Shown here: positions 1 to 10,531 of the stretch, in pieces
Layout of the letters: every line of letters begins with the position of its first letter
Position numbering within the stretch: position 1 is the first letter of the stretch
Origin: Zancudomyces culisetae
Lineage: Eukaryota > Kickxellomycota > Harpellomycetes > Harpellales > Legeriomycetaceae
Length of the DNA stretch: 42,688 nt
Assembly (NCBI GenBank): GCA_001969505.1
Contig: LSSK01001566.1
Location: 1 to 42,688, forward strand
Direction of reading: 5' to 3'
Notes under the pieces: model-generated
Told to the model about the DNA's origin: nothing
The model's input: the letters and a program-made list of their open reading frames with translations, nothing else
Database searches by the model: none
Program-made: the position numbers and the translations under genes

Positions 1-520
1 CACATTTATCTTTAACATTGAATTCATTTTTCTCATGTTCTAAACTACATTCTATTCGGGCGGTATCCAGGTTTGGGGGTAAAAATATATTACAGGCTTT
101 TCTATTGACATCGCTATCTAAGGTCACACAGGGAACAGACATTGGTGTGTCAGTGTTTTTGATTTCTTGATCGTCTTGTGTCTTTGGGAATACATCGGTA
201 TCATCTTTGTTGCTGTTTCTTGTTTTTTTGGTCTTGTTTGACCTGTTTGGGCTAAAATAACCAAGCAGATCTCCCGTAGTACTGCTGATCGGCCTACTAT
301 TTGAAAAGCTTCTTTTCCGGTTTGCACCTACATTATGCTCCATTATTCCTATACTGTCATTTCCTATTGGGGATTTTACATGTTTTTCCTTTATTTTCTC
401 AAACTCTAAATCGAGATCAGTTGAGGACCTTTTGGTAGGCTTTCCCGGTGAAACCGAAGCGTAGCAAGAATGCAATCGAAGTTGTTTTAACTTTCCTTTG
501 TTTACTGCTCCTGCAGGCAT
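1..520 (-). CDS. Unrecognised nuclear-type protein, N-terminal part (runs off the left edge)
   Basis: The frame opens at an ATG whose first base is 520, just downstream of an in-frame TGA, and stays open for 173 codons to the window edge. The stretch is Ser/Asn/Lys-rich and probably disordered, with no folded domain visible. Residues 82-89 read TGDLLGYF and are followed by SPNRSNKTKK. This resembles a PCNA-interacting peptide (PIP) box with a basic flank, although the usual first Gln is Thr. SPGKP (24-28) and NRKRSFSNS (68-76) could be phosphorylation or nuclear-import motifs. This layout is common at the N-termini of replication and repair proteins, but I do not recognise the family and assign no function. 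It lies 261 bp from, and on the same strand as, the casein kinase gene. Confidence 0.6.
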   Translation of the reverse strand, partial: MPAGAVNKGKLKQLRLHSCYASVSPGKPTKRSSTDLDLEFEKIKEKHVKSPIGNDSIGIMEHNVGANRKRSFSNSRPISSTTGDLLGYFSPNRSNKTKKTRNSNKDDTDVFPKTQDDQEIKNTDTPMSVPCVTLDSDVNRKACNIFLPPNLDTARIECSLEHEKNEFNVKDKC

Positions 521-781
521 TGCTTTACTCTTCTGCCAGACCAATGACAAATTGAACAAAACGTTAAGGTTTACTCAAAATCAGCAATGTTATTGATACT
601 GTTGTTGTTTTTATTTCTGCCTTTGATTTTTTTTTATGAAAAAAATTAAAATAAATTAAGCCAATTAAAATGAGAAATGATTGAAAACAGAATAAAATAG
701 GGAGTATACATGAGCATATTTATGTATGTATATATGGTGGAATAACGAGTAAAAAAAAAGAAAAAAACAGTAAGCTGTGTG

Positions 782-2170
782 TCACGTCGAAGAAAAACAT
801 GAGCACGAAAACAGCTTGGCAAAAAAGCCCCTTTTAGCGGCACGTCTTCCACCATTGCCGTCTTCATCTTCGTCTTGGTAAACGGGCTCGGATCGATTCT
901 GTTCATTTTTTTTGGCATTTAGAGCAGGTGCGCTGGAGTTAATGACAGTACTGGTATTTAAAGCTGCAGAAGAAATGGGAACCGGAGAGCCTGTTGCCCC
1001 AGCGCTAGGCTTGGAAAGTCTTGCGTTGGAGGAGTTGAGAATGTTTTCTGTGGACTTTGGGTCAACAGAGGAGCTAGTCATATTGATGGGCGATGCAGAG
1101 CTCATCAAGTGAGGAGTGTGCACGCGTGACATTTGAGGATCAAAGCTGCGGAGCGCTTGGTTTGAAGCTTGGAACTGGTTATAGCTACTGTTGAGAGCAG
1201 CAGCAGACAGATTAAGGTTGGCCTTGGCAAGGTTTTGTTGATGAGATCTGCTTTCAGAAGAAAGTGCGGTCTTTGAAAGCATCCAATCAAAGACACCATC
1301 ATCAGGCTCACCGCAATTGGCTATGACCACATCCATTAATCTCCTATACTCGTCATAATCCGGTGTAGCTTCAAAAGATAGCTTGCGCACAGAGTCGAGG
1401 AATTTAGCAAACTCTTTGGGGAAATTTCCGCAAAGCTCGTTTAAGCCTGTGTGCTGCTTTGTTTCTCCAATTTTTTCGTATTTGAGCTTGTTCGTCGCTG
1501 CCTTTAGTCCCTGCCATGGAAGCGAACCCCGCAGAAAATACATAACCACATGCCCTATAGATTCTAAATCGTCGCGTCGTGACTGCTCCCGGCCGAGATG
1601 AGTGTTGATGCTCATGTATCTTGCAGTGCCGCTCAAGCTTTTTCGCTCTCTATATGGAATATGTTGGTGTGTTTTGGGGTCTCTATAATATTTGGCCATT
1701 CCAAAGTCTACCATAAACACTTTGTTAGCATCTGGTGTATTTGGTCTTCCCAAGAGAAAGTTGTCTGGTTTCACATCACGATATATCAAATTCTTTTCAT
1801 GAACTTCCTGGATTCTAGTAATCATTTGTTTACATAAATATGCTGTTGTTTTAACACTAAATCTGCGACGACAACTATCAAACATATCCTCAAGACTTGG
1901 TCCTAATAGGTCTATCACCATCACATTATATTGCCCTTCCTGCCCAAAATAATATGCACGAGGAATTCCATCGCATTTGCTTAATATATTATAACTTCGA
2001 TATTCATCTCTGAGTTGGGGTGCGTCGCTTTTTCTAGACTCAAATTTTATTGCTATTTGCTTGTTTTTAATTAAATCAACTCCTTCATAAATCACCCCAA
2101 AACTACCCTCCCCTATTTTCTTCCCGACTTTATAGTGAACGCCTACCACATTTGTACTTCCTTGAATCAT
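782..2170 (-). CDS. Casein kinase I, membrane-associated Yck/Cki type
   Basis: Intronless 462-residue Ser/Thr kinase of the CK1 family. The kinase domain spans about residues 12-298. It has the glycine loop GKKIGEGSFG (16-25), the ATP-binding Lys42 in AIKFE, the catalytic loop YRDVKPDN with Asp132, and the metal-binding DFG at 155-157. The CK1 signature that replaces the usual APE motif is seen as LSGTARYMSINTHLG. The 160-residue tail is Ser/Asn-rich and ends in KRGFFAKLFSCSCFSST. The cysteine pair next to a basic-hydrophobic patch suggests palmitoylation and plasma-membrane or vacuolar attachment, as in yeast Yck1-3. The tail does not end in the usual Cys-Cys. In fungi such kinases act in nutrient sensing, endocytosis and morphogenesis. 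Which paralogue it is (Yck1/2, Yck3, Cki1-3) cannot be decided here. Confidence 0.95.
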   Translation of the reverse strand: MIQGSTNVVGVHYKVGKKIGEGSFGVIYEGVDLIKNKQIAIKFESRKSDAPQLRDEYRSYNILSKCDGIPRAYYFGQEGQYNVMVIDLLGPSLEDMFDSCRRRFSVKTTAYLCKQMITRIQEVHEKNLIYRDVKPDNFLLGRPNTPDANKVFMVDFGMAKYYRDPKTHQHIPYRERKSLSGTARYMSINTHLGREQSRRDDLESIGHVVMYFLRGSLPWQGLKAATNKLKYEKIGETKQHTGLNELCGNFPKEFAKFLDSVRKLSFEATPDYDEYRRLMDVVIANCGEPDDGVFDWMLSKTALSSESRSHQQNLAKANLNLSAAALNSSYNQFQASNQALRSFDPQMSRVHTPHLMSSASPINMTSSSVDPKSTENILNSSNARLSKPSAGATGSPVPISSAALNTSTVINSSAPALNAKKNEQNRSEPVYQDEDEDGNGGRRAAKRGFFAKLFSCSCFSST

Positions 2171-5100
2171 TGTTATTGTATTTTTAACCTTGCTGTTTTT
2201 CTATATCGTTTATTTCAAATGTCCTTCTATTTGTTATTTCGTTTTTCATACACCTGGTTGTGTTATTTTTCGCCCAAGTTTGATTGGTATTTTTTATTGT
2301 CATAAATGACAGCGTATCCTTGAACTGTCTTAATATATAGACTTTAAAATAGGCGTATTTTCGTTCGTTCTGAATGAGTATATTATATTATTTCTTTAAA
2401 TTTCATCCGCGAGTTATTCTATGCTAAATTTTAACCACATCAAACTCGTTGAAATAAATATTAAATTCTCATCGTTCTACGCTGCAATAAGAAATTGATA
2501 CAAATTTCTCTTCCAAACTGCGTTATTATCTATTTATTATATGTATCCTTTTTGAAGGTATTTCTTTTTGTTTTTCGCTAACGTTTAAAACGCTTCTCGG
2601 GTCGTTTAGCTGTGATGATGGCTATGGCGGCTTTTTTCAAAAGAATTTGCTGGTTTTGTCTTGTTTCACTGAAACACCTGTTTTCTTGCGTAAAGTTCGA
2701 TATTGAGAATCGAATTTTGAATTTTTCTTTTTTTCGGTTGTAATTCAAATATTCCTACGAGCAATTCAGAATATCCTAAATCTCAAAATGTATTGCCTGG
2801 AGAATACACTAATTTCGCTACCTTGTTACTGCTGATTTATGACAGCTATAATGAATTCCTAGTATTGACCTTTATTGATTAAAAAGGATTAACATTACTA
2901 CAATGTAAATATTACAATTTGCTAATCCCTCCTTAAACAATCTTATGATATTATCTAACCAAGTTATTTTTGAAAAACATAACGAAAAAAAAAGCGGGTT
3001 ATTTATTATGTATACAATATCTGTTTAATTTTGAGTCTCGGGTGTGTGCCAAATTACCCAAAAAAAAATTAGCGTTTTTCCTTTTTTCTTTTGGGAAATC
3101 CAACCCTTTGACAGTTTTTCTTTATTTTTCTTGACAAATTTTCGTATTCTATGTGGTTTATTGCAAATGGAGGCTTATTTAAAATATTAAACTCCTCCAA
3201 ATAAATATCGCAGATATAAATGGATATCAACAAATTTTGAAGTGAAAAATAAACCCATCATTTTCCATATCCTGTAAAATGTACCCGCTTTTTAGAAAGA
3301 AAATTTTTTTTTGAAGCGCGAGGACCTAGACTTCTCGCCTGTATTGAATTTATTAATAACTGTCTAGATTGTTTATTAGCCGAATATGTATTATGCAAGA
3401 ATCATAAACACTGGTGTCCGAGTAATTTAAGTTGAGTCTTGTTAACACCGATTAGCCCCTTGGGTGCCACCAAAAGGAGGATAGGCACTTTAGCGCTAAT
3501 GGCAAAAACGCAGCTCTTTCTCTGTTTGAATGAAACAAGAGCAGCATGAAAATAATTCCTGCACAGCTCACAAATTTGTGCACCAAGCTTGCGCTTTTTA
3601 TAGCAACAAAAAATGCCTTTTTTTTTACCAAAAAATACACCAACTCGACACCAACCAAATATAAATGGAGCCAGCATAGTTTTCGCAGTCACCTACAACG
3701 CAAAAACCTTCGAATCTACCTTAGTATTTGGTAATTTAGTCAGCAGGTTTATTTTGTGAAGGTTTTAATCAGCTGCACAGCTTCTATGAGCATATTTGGT
3801 GTTTACAAACTTAGCGAGTGGATTTTGCTAGTTGGAGGTATCTGTCCATTTACCAAATTGAGAACAGGTTTATTTTTTTCTATTAAAGATGCAAAAGAAT
3901 CTATTGTAAAAGTCACGACCACCGCTTCTCCCCAAAAGTCAATGAAATAAAGTGATAGTACATACCTAATTACCGTTTTACTACCATCCCCTTATTAGGT
4001 TTGGGGAAAGCTGATATAGTGAGAAGGATTAGTGTAACGAAAAATCCATCCAGTTTTAATCCACGTCTCTTCCCTTTACACGAGAAACTTTGCGACCAAC
4101 ATTCACATCTCCGTTCTCCCGCGTATTTTTTTGATAAAATGCTGTAACACGCAAACCATTTTTTTTATATGTTTGTTTCCTACGTTATTTGCACATAGGC
4201 TGTTAGTTGAACACCAAAAACAATATAAACCACAGCTATTGTCAAAATAAACTGATTTTCGGTTTGCCATTTGTTTTCAAGCTAATTGTGTAACAATTGC
4301 TGACCTTGAAAAAAAAATTGGTTTGTTCTGCGTTTTTGCCTCTTTGCTCTTTAGTTCATTCGTTTCAACTTTTCAAGATAGAGTCCCCAAGTGATAGGAG
4401 GGTGATGAAGGTTTCGGCTTTTTTTCCTCCCGAGAAAACGTCAGTTTTTGGGAGAAAGTGTGTACAAAACATTACCACCATTAAAAAGAACACTTAAATT
4501 TCAACATCGCAAAAAGATTACAAATCAACCATTAACATTGACAACAATATAAAAGTTAGAATCAGGTTTGTCTCTCCCACAGGATGACGCCAGTGGATAA
4601 TGGATCTTTTGTATCCACACATAACAGTTGATGGTAGTGAGTACTTTCCAACAAGTCTTCACGTAGTTCCTCTCCTTTTCTATAAAAAGGGCGAGCAAGG
4701 TGGCAGGGTTGGTTAATTACCGCAAAAGTGGTTGCTTGTTTTAAAAATAAAGGCGTTACTATGGCTGAAACACTGCAAGAAAACATACTTGTGATTTTCA
4801 AAACGGTATGTAATCTTTTGGGTTCCATTACTTTAGAAAATACCAAAAATAACACACTTCAGTAAAAATGAACAAAAAAGACACGCATGCACCCACTACC
4901 CAGACGTGATTCTATGTTAATATTAATATCATCTCTTAGCCAAGCATAGAGTAACTATCTCCATGTAAATAACATGGCTATCTTTTTTTCAGAGATATTG
5001 TATAGGATAAAAATTTATGCCGAAACATCACACGAAGCAGGGTTGGTTATACAATGTGCTGTACTTGTTGTATCTGGTAGTCTAGCTGAGAAATAAACAT

Positions 5101-6352
5101 GTTACTGATAATTTCCTTCTGGAAAACCGAACGTCGTTTAGCCCTTCAGTCAAAAAGTACTATTGACTGTTAATAAAGTTAATGATATTTGGTATCTAGA
5201 AAGATGCTATACAAAAGCGAGGCGTTAGATACAGAAGTAGATAGCACAGAGGTGCATGCGTCCTCATTATAGGCAAGTTCACTTGTCAATTACTAAATGA
5301 AAGATATTGTCTAATATCATAAACTATATAGATAGCACTTTTAGTAATCTAATTTGAAATAGAAACAAATCCGCAAGTATTGCTTTTTTTTATAAATTTA
5401 GAGATATTATGGGTGTAATCCAGCCACTAGCAAATGTTACTTGATGAGTCAAATAACTGAACCAAAAGCTAGTCACCCACCTCCCCCCCTACAAAATACA
5501 GCTGACCAAGGCAATATGTGATAATGTGCAATGTCCCGAACAGAGCTCATTAGCAAAGAATTTTGTCCGATAAGCAAAACGTGTTTGTAAATAGATATAT
5601 TTACACTTGGTTTTCCACAAACATAGCTAATCCCCTTTAACTATACCCGATTGCTATTCTTCAATAAGTAGACATAATTAATAAAATGATAACAGCCCGT
5701 GTATGCCCAGTTTTCAACAAGCTACACTGAGTACACTGATGCAGCGTGTTCTATATGAACTTACCAAAGTTGGTTTGTCCAACAGACTTTGGCACTTTAT
5801 TACCTTCATCTTGGATAAAGGATCAAAAATGCTTCAGGGAAAATGCAGTGACTGAATAGCCCCGTTTTTAAAGTTTCGTGATGTTACTTGATACTCTTAC
5901 ACCTAAAGTGCTTAGTTTTGCTTATTATTGGCCACAATGTGATGCCTGGAGTTGCAAGGCAAATAATCCTTTTTTTTTTTGCCAAATAATCCTTTATGGT
6001 GGGCAATTAGTGGTTTTTTTTTTCGACTACCTAAAAAGTGAAGCAAATTAATTGGCTCAGACTCGGACAACCTGAGTGGTTTCGTTTCAGTTGAGCATTG
6101 ATCGCATATGATTTTAATTGTGTTTGAGGTTCGCCGAGTTCTGAACTTATCAGGTAAACGTGATATTTGGTTTCAAGATTCTAGTACAAAAACAAGTGCT
6201 CGAGATAGTTTCCTTTCTTTTGTCAATTGATAAACTTAAGTGAGAGTTGCTATAAGAAAGTATATCCTTAAACAAAAAAACACGGAAACTTGGGAATAAA
6301 CCCATAGACACATTGTAGGCCTGTATACTTAAATTACTTTGAAAGAACAAGA
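2171..6352. other. Gene-poor spacer of about 4.2 kb between divergent CK1 and phosphotransferase genes
   Basis: Very AT-rich, with long A/T runs and no confident gene. It must hold the promoters of both flanking genes. Short open frames at 3402-3950 are open on both strands and look compositional. A minus-strand open stretch at 4562-4855 looks more protein-like (a hydrophobic segment after KVMEPKRLHTVLK) and is discussed as a finding. A C-run (CCTCCCCCCCTAC) lies near 5480-5493. I saw no tRNA B-box or other RNA signature. Confidence 0.5.
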
Positions 6353-7881
6353 ATGAGGTAATTCCGCTGACAAATGCTGTCCAACATTTGGCGATATTAG
6401 TATACCTGCTATATTTATAATCAACGCTAAAAACTTGATAAACGTATAAAATATTATAGTATAAAACTGGAATTTGACGTGAGTAAACTTCAAGAATACA
6501 TACTTGCTCAAGGTATTGAGATAAGTACTCCACTGGAAGTTAAAAAGTTCACCCATGGCCAGAGTAACCCAACATTTTTGCTGATAGACAGCAGGTAACT
6601 TCAAATGTTCTTATTCATTTATAGCAAATTATAGCGCAAAATTATAACGTTCTCCACCATAACAATGAAAAAATTCGAATACGTAGAGGAAAAAAAATGG
6701 TAATGAGAAAAAAACCAAATGGCCAACTAATGTCGAAAACCGCACATGCTGTCGAGAGAGAGTACAAAGTGTTAACTGCGCTAGGAAGGAATACAGACAT
6801 ACCTGTTCCAAGGACATATCTTTTATGCGAGGATTCATCAGTAATAGGAACACCATTTTATGTAAGTTTCCAGTATAATATATATTACCTCTTTATGTAT
6901 CCCACCAAACACATCACAAGTATGAGTACTCAATATATTTAAATCTTTGAAATAGGTTATGGAGTTTTTGGAAGGTAGAGTATTGACAGACCCAATAATT
7001 GGAAACATTCCGGCCGAAGAAAGAGCAAAATAGTAAGTAGTCGATGTTGTCTATTAATTTATACTATTTTAAATGTGCTAATGGATGTGAGGTGGGTTGT
7101 GGATAATTTCAATAGTTGGGCGGAGTTGGTCAGAGTTTTGGCAAAATTGCATAGTGTTGATTACAAAAAAATCGGATTGGAAAAGTATGGGAAGGACTCA
7201 GGATATTATAAGCGGCAGGCCAAATCACTAGTCAAGGTCCATGATATGCAGGCAAAATCGATAGACCATAGAACTGGAGTCCCAGTTGGGCCAATGCCCA
7301 GATTTTACGAAGTTTCAGACTACCTGGCAAATGCGTATTGTCCTGATGAGGCGTGTATTGTGCATGGCGACTACAAAATGGACAATGTGATGTTTCACAA
7401 GACAGAGCCTAGAATTATTGGGATTTTGGATTGGGAGTTGAGTACCATAGGAAACCCTAGAGCAGACCTGATAAACATGACGCAACTCTTTAGACACTCC
7501 ACAAAACCAGCAGAAGTCGACGAAAGACCTCTGAATGTGATTCTTAAGGAGGCTGAAGAAAATTATATAACCAAAATAAATGATTTTAGATATGAGGGAA
7601 TCCAAAGCCAGCAGGAGCTCGTTGAACTATATTGCAAACTTACAAATAGGGCATATCCACTGTCAGGCTTTGAATATGCTTCGGTATTTGGGCTATTCAG
7701 AAACTCTATTATCTACCACGGGATTGCCGCAAGGTACGCAAACGGCCAGGCTACATCTACGTATGCTAAGCAAGTGGCTGTTTTTGCACCAGGTACTATA
7801 TTGCTTGCGGCTACTATAATGGATAGAGCCAAAAAGTCAGAACAAAATGTTGTAGACTCAAAATTGCAGAGCAAGCTTTAA
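6353..7881 (+). CDS. APH-type phosphotransferase, ACAD10/ACAD11 N-domain-like
   Basis: Five exons: 6353-6357, 6460-6594, 6687-6861, 6956-7032 and 7116-7881. They join in phase to give 385 residues. The first coding exon is only ATGAG, and the protein begins [15 protein letters not shown]. Family landmarks in order are [12 protein letters not shown] (32-43), [20 protein letters not shown] (52-71), the Brenner-type catalytic motif HGDYKMDN (His214, Asp216, Asn221), and the metal-binding [16 protein letters not shown] (Asp236). In animals this domain is fused to an acyl-CoA dehydrogenase (ACAD10/11), where it phosphorylates 4-hydroxyacyl-CoA during 4-hydroxy acid breakdown. Here it stands alone, as in many fungi and bacteria. 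The substrate is therefore inference. A TGCTAAT branch-point-like site precedes the last acceptor. Confidence is high for the family and good for the exons, because each junction restores conserved residues. Confidence 0.9.
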
Positions 7882-8787
7882 TGATTTAGGTTTCACTTTA
7901 AATATTGTTTTTGTTTTGGTTCTTTATACTTGTTCGGATTTTCATTATTTTATTATTCCCTTTTAATATGATGAGGCTAACGATTTGTGTATAAGCCTCT
8001 AAAAAAAAATTAACTCTTCAAATATATTTTTTTCGCATTGCCTTTAGTATGTTACAAGGAGTATAAAATAGAAATAGTGCCAAATATGCATAATAAATAT
8101 GTAGTTCAGCCTCGGCAAAGGAAATAATTAAAACCATACCAACAGCTATATTGCTGTCTTTTATGATATATCAGTGTAGTAATAACCAGGTTTTATGTGA
8201 TTAATTGCATTTTCTAACTACAACAAAAGCAGCACAAGTAAACAAGCCTGATAAAATAATGATGGCTTTATGACGCATTTACACCAGCGATTACCCCATA
8301 GTGCCAATTCATAAGTGTGTAATGGTGACTGTATGGTCGGTCACACTGGGGGCACTAATGCCAAATTCAAAAAAATCCAGCTAGTGGTTAGTCACAAGTG
8401 GTAACAAAATTTTATTTTGTTGATAGAAGCCCATGAATGTGCTAATTAAATTTGGTTTTCTGCGCTTAATCTGTAAACCCATCTAGATTTTAATTTTTTT
8501 ATCTTATTGATTTGCCCATCTCAGCATTCTCATTTGGTAAACAAAAACACCTATGTCGAAAAAAAAAAGTTCGAAACCCTATATCACTTAAATCCAAAAA
8601 AGCAAATTCTTTTTTTTTTTTGAATAGTAAGGCTGTTTATTTTGGACTCACAAGTCAAAAATATAGGAATAAATATATAAAAAGACGCACAGGCGGGCGG
8701 AATAAAGAAAAGGGAGTAAGCTATCTTTGGTCGATTTCTTTTAAATCTAAATACATATCGAAAAAAATACCTTGAGAAAAAACAGAA
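7882..8787. other. Spacer: 3' end of the phosphotransferase gene and ARG8 promoter
   Basis: AT-rich with no coding signal. Around 8317-8368 lies a short inverted repeat (GTGAC, 10-base loop, GTCAC) and two near-copies of a GTGCCAATTC-like word. Their meaning is unknown. The ARG8-proximal 150 bp contain a TATA-like box and a Gcn4-like site, listed separately. Confidence 0.5.
8644..8683 (+). promoter_or_regulatory. Possible ARG8 promoter elements: Gcn4-like site and TATA box
   Basis: GGACTCA at 8644-8650 differs by one base from the Gcn4/CPC1 consensus TGACTCA. TATATAAAAA at 8674-8683 lies about 105 bp upstream of the ARG8 ATG. In ascomycetes amino-acid biosynthesis genes are commonly controlled by this bZIP factor. 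The assignment here rests only on motif similarity and position. Confidence 0.3.
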
Positions 8788-10194
8788 ATGCAAAAGTTTG
8801 TAGCAAATAATTTGACAAAGCGGATGCTATTTAGCACAAACCAGCTTAGACTAGCGAGATCCGTGCGATGCATTTCAAGTAGTGTGAGAATAAACTATTC
8901 AGATTCGTTCAAAACAAAGGAGGAGGTAAAAAAGTTTGAAAAGTATATGCTGAACACATACAAGAAGCCGGAAAGAATATTTACAAGAGGGAATGGGGTA
9001 GAATTGTATGATACTGAGGGTAACAGCTACATTGATTTTACAGCAGGAATAGCAGTGGTTGCATTGGGTCATGGTAACAAGGAAGTAGCAAAGATATTGT
9101 ATGAACAGGCTCAAAATGTGGTCCACCTGTCGAATTTATATTATAATAAGGAGGCAGGAGAGCTTGCAAAGGAGATGGTAGATACCACTTTACAACAATA
9201 TGAACAGGGAACATCAGGGATATATGCTAAAGATGAGCAAGGTGGGCCAAAAGTATTTTTCTCTAACTCAGGAACGGAGGCCAACGAGGGTGCATTGAAG
9301 ATTGCTCGAAAGTATGGGAAGCTGATTGCGGCAGAAAGAAATGACGGAATGCCAGCAGATCTAAAAAGCAACATTGTATGTTTCACTAATGCGTTTCATG
9401 GGAGAAGCATGGGTGCGCTGTCAGTAACACCGAATCCAAAATACCAAAATAGCTATTCGCCACTGATTCCAAACGTGACTGTGGCCAGATTCAATGATAC
9501 AACCGAGTTGAATACTATTATCGATGATCGAACATGTGCGGTGATTGTAGAACCATTACAGGGAGAGGGAGGGATTAACATTGCAACGGAGAACTTTTTG
9601 AAGGCGGTCAGAAACAGATGTACCCAGTCTAAGGCCGTTTTGATTTATGATGAAATTCAGTGTGGGTTGGGAAGAACAGGAAAGCTTTGGGGACATCAAA
9701 ACTACTCACCACAAACGAGTCCAGACATAATTACCTGTGCAAAACCCTTGGCTAATGGGGTACCAATTGGCGCGATAATTGTAAGCAGTGCGATTAGTAA
9801 GGCGATTAACCCAGGGGATCATGGGACCACATTTGGTGGAAACCCACTAGCGTGCAGTGTTGGAAGATATGTATTTAAAACCATATCTAAACCTGAGTTT
9901 CTACAGGACGTTAAGGCTAAAGGCGAATACCTCACTACTAGATTGAATGAGATATGCAAGCCGTATCTTAACTCTTCAGTTATCAATATCCGTGGTAAAG
10001 GTCTGATCATAGGTGTGCAGTTTAAAGATAACAAAATAACGTCAGAAATAGTTAAGAAAGCCATGGATAGCGGACTGTTGTTAGTTGAAGCATCTAACAA
10101 TACGATTAGATTTGTTCCGCCACTTATTATTACAAAAGATGAGATCGATCAAGCAATTGGAATTCTTGAGAAGGTCATGAAGGAGGTAATTTAA
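8788..10194 (+). CDS. ARG8: Acetylornithine aminotransferase, mitochondrial
   Basis: Single-exon class-III PLP aminotransferase of 468 residues. It converts N-acetylglutamate semialdehyde plus glutamate to N-acetylornithine plus 2-oxoglutarate in arginine synthesis. The first 35 residues are rich in Arg, Ser and Leu with no acidic residue, as expected of a mitochondrial presequence. Conserved landmarks are FSNSGTEANEGALKIAR (158-174, phosphate cup), FHGR (203-206), VEPLQGEGG (254-262), IYDEIQCGLGRTG (286-298, Asp288 contacting the PLP pyridine nitrogen) and the Schiff-base Lys319 in CAKPLANG, then HGTTFGGNPLAC. Ornithine aminotransferase and GABA transaminase are relatives, but the sequence and presequence best match the ArgD/Arg8 branch. 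Its length is close to that of fungal Arg8 plus presequence. Confidence 0.93.
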   Translation: MQKFVANNLTKRMLFSTNQLRLARSVRCISSSVRINYSDSFKTKEEVKKFEKYMLNTYKKPERIFTRGNGVELYDTEGNSYIDFTAGIAVVALGHGNKEVAKILYEQAQNVVHLSNLYYNKEAGELAKEMVDTTLQQYEQGTSGIYAKDEQGGPKVFFSNSGTEANEGALKIARKYGKLIAAERNDGMPADLKSNIVCFTNAFHGRSMGALSVTPNPKYQNSYSPLIPNVTVARFNDTTELNTIIDDRTCAVIVEPLQGEGGINIATENFLKAVRNRCTQSKAVLIYDEIQCGLGRTGKLWGHQNYSPQTSPDIITCAKPLANGVPIGAIIVSSAISKAINPGDHGTTFGGNPLACSVGRYVFKTISKPEFLQDVKAKGEYLTTRLNEICKPYLNSSVINIRGKGLIIGVQFKDNKITSEIVKKAMDSGLLLVEASNNTIRFVPPLIITKDEIDQAIGILEKVMKEVI

Positions 10195-10388
10195 AAAGAA
10201 AAAACTTGCCTACTTAACCTTAATATTCTTTTGTAATAAAAGAACGATCTTTACGATGTTATTAAATAAAGTACACTTACATTTACTCTAGTTTTATATA
10301 CGTGTAAGATCAGCAATAAATTTTGAATCCAAATGTAGTGGTGGTTTAGTTTTCAGCATGGGTCTAAAAAGATGAAACTGATCAGTGT

Positions 10389-10414
10389 CTAACATTTTGA
10401 GCTAACATTTTGAG
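10389..10414. repeat. 13-bp tandem duplication (CTAACATTTTGAG twice)
   Basis: Two exact copies at 10389-10401 and 10402-10414, followed by a truncated third start (CTAAAC). Probably replication slippage. CTAAC resembles a splice branch point, but no intron is apparent here. Confidence 0.8.
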
Positions 10415-10501
10415 CTAAACTTGTATTATTTTTTTTGCGTTCTTCTGCCAAACTCGTGCCTTAGTCAGCAAAATTGCGGAAGGAGCGAATCGACGTGAAT
10501 T

Positions 10502-10531
10502 GGGGAGGGGGAGGGGGAGGTTAGGGTGGGG
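10502..10531 (+). promoter_or_regulatory. G-quadruplex motif upstream of TFA1
   Basis: Five G-runs of three to five bases separated by short spacers: GGGG, A, GGGGG, A, GGGGG, AGGTTA, GGG, T, GGGG. This satisfies the usual G4 pattern and is striking in DNA that is about two-thirds A+T. It lies about 310 bp upstream of the TFA1 start and 310 bp downstream of ARG8. A regulatory or replication role is possible but inferred only. Confidence 0.6.

Noticed and set aside
3402-3950. Opposed open frames of 60-96 codons
   Set aside because: Open on both strands at once, with low-complexity hydrophobic and lysine content. This is typical of locally higher GC rather than of a gene.
6150-6604. Overlapping minus-strand open frames of 91-127 codons
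   Set aside because: They lie opposite exons 1-2 of the phosphotransferase gene and its introns, are hydrophobic and A/T-driven, and match no family.
7075-7115. Start of a separate 268-codon gene at 7075
   Set aside because: The first codons are intron sequence. Removing 7033-7115 restores [20 protein letters not shown], the conserved order in this kinase family.
8560-8585. tRNA B-box-like GTTCGAAACCC
   Set aside because: No A-box at the right distance and no acceptor stem or cloverleaf could be formed. Other TTCGA occurrences in the window fail likewise.
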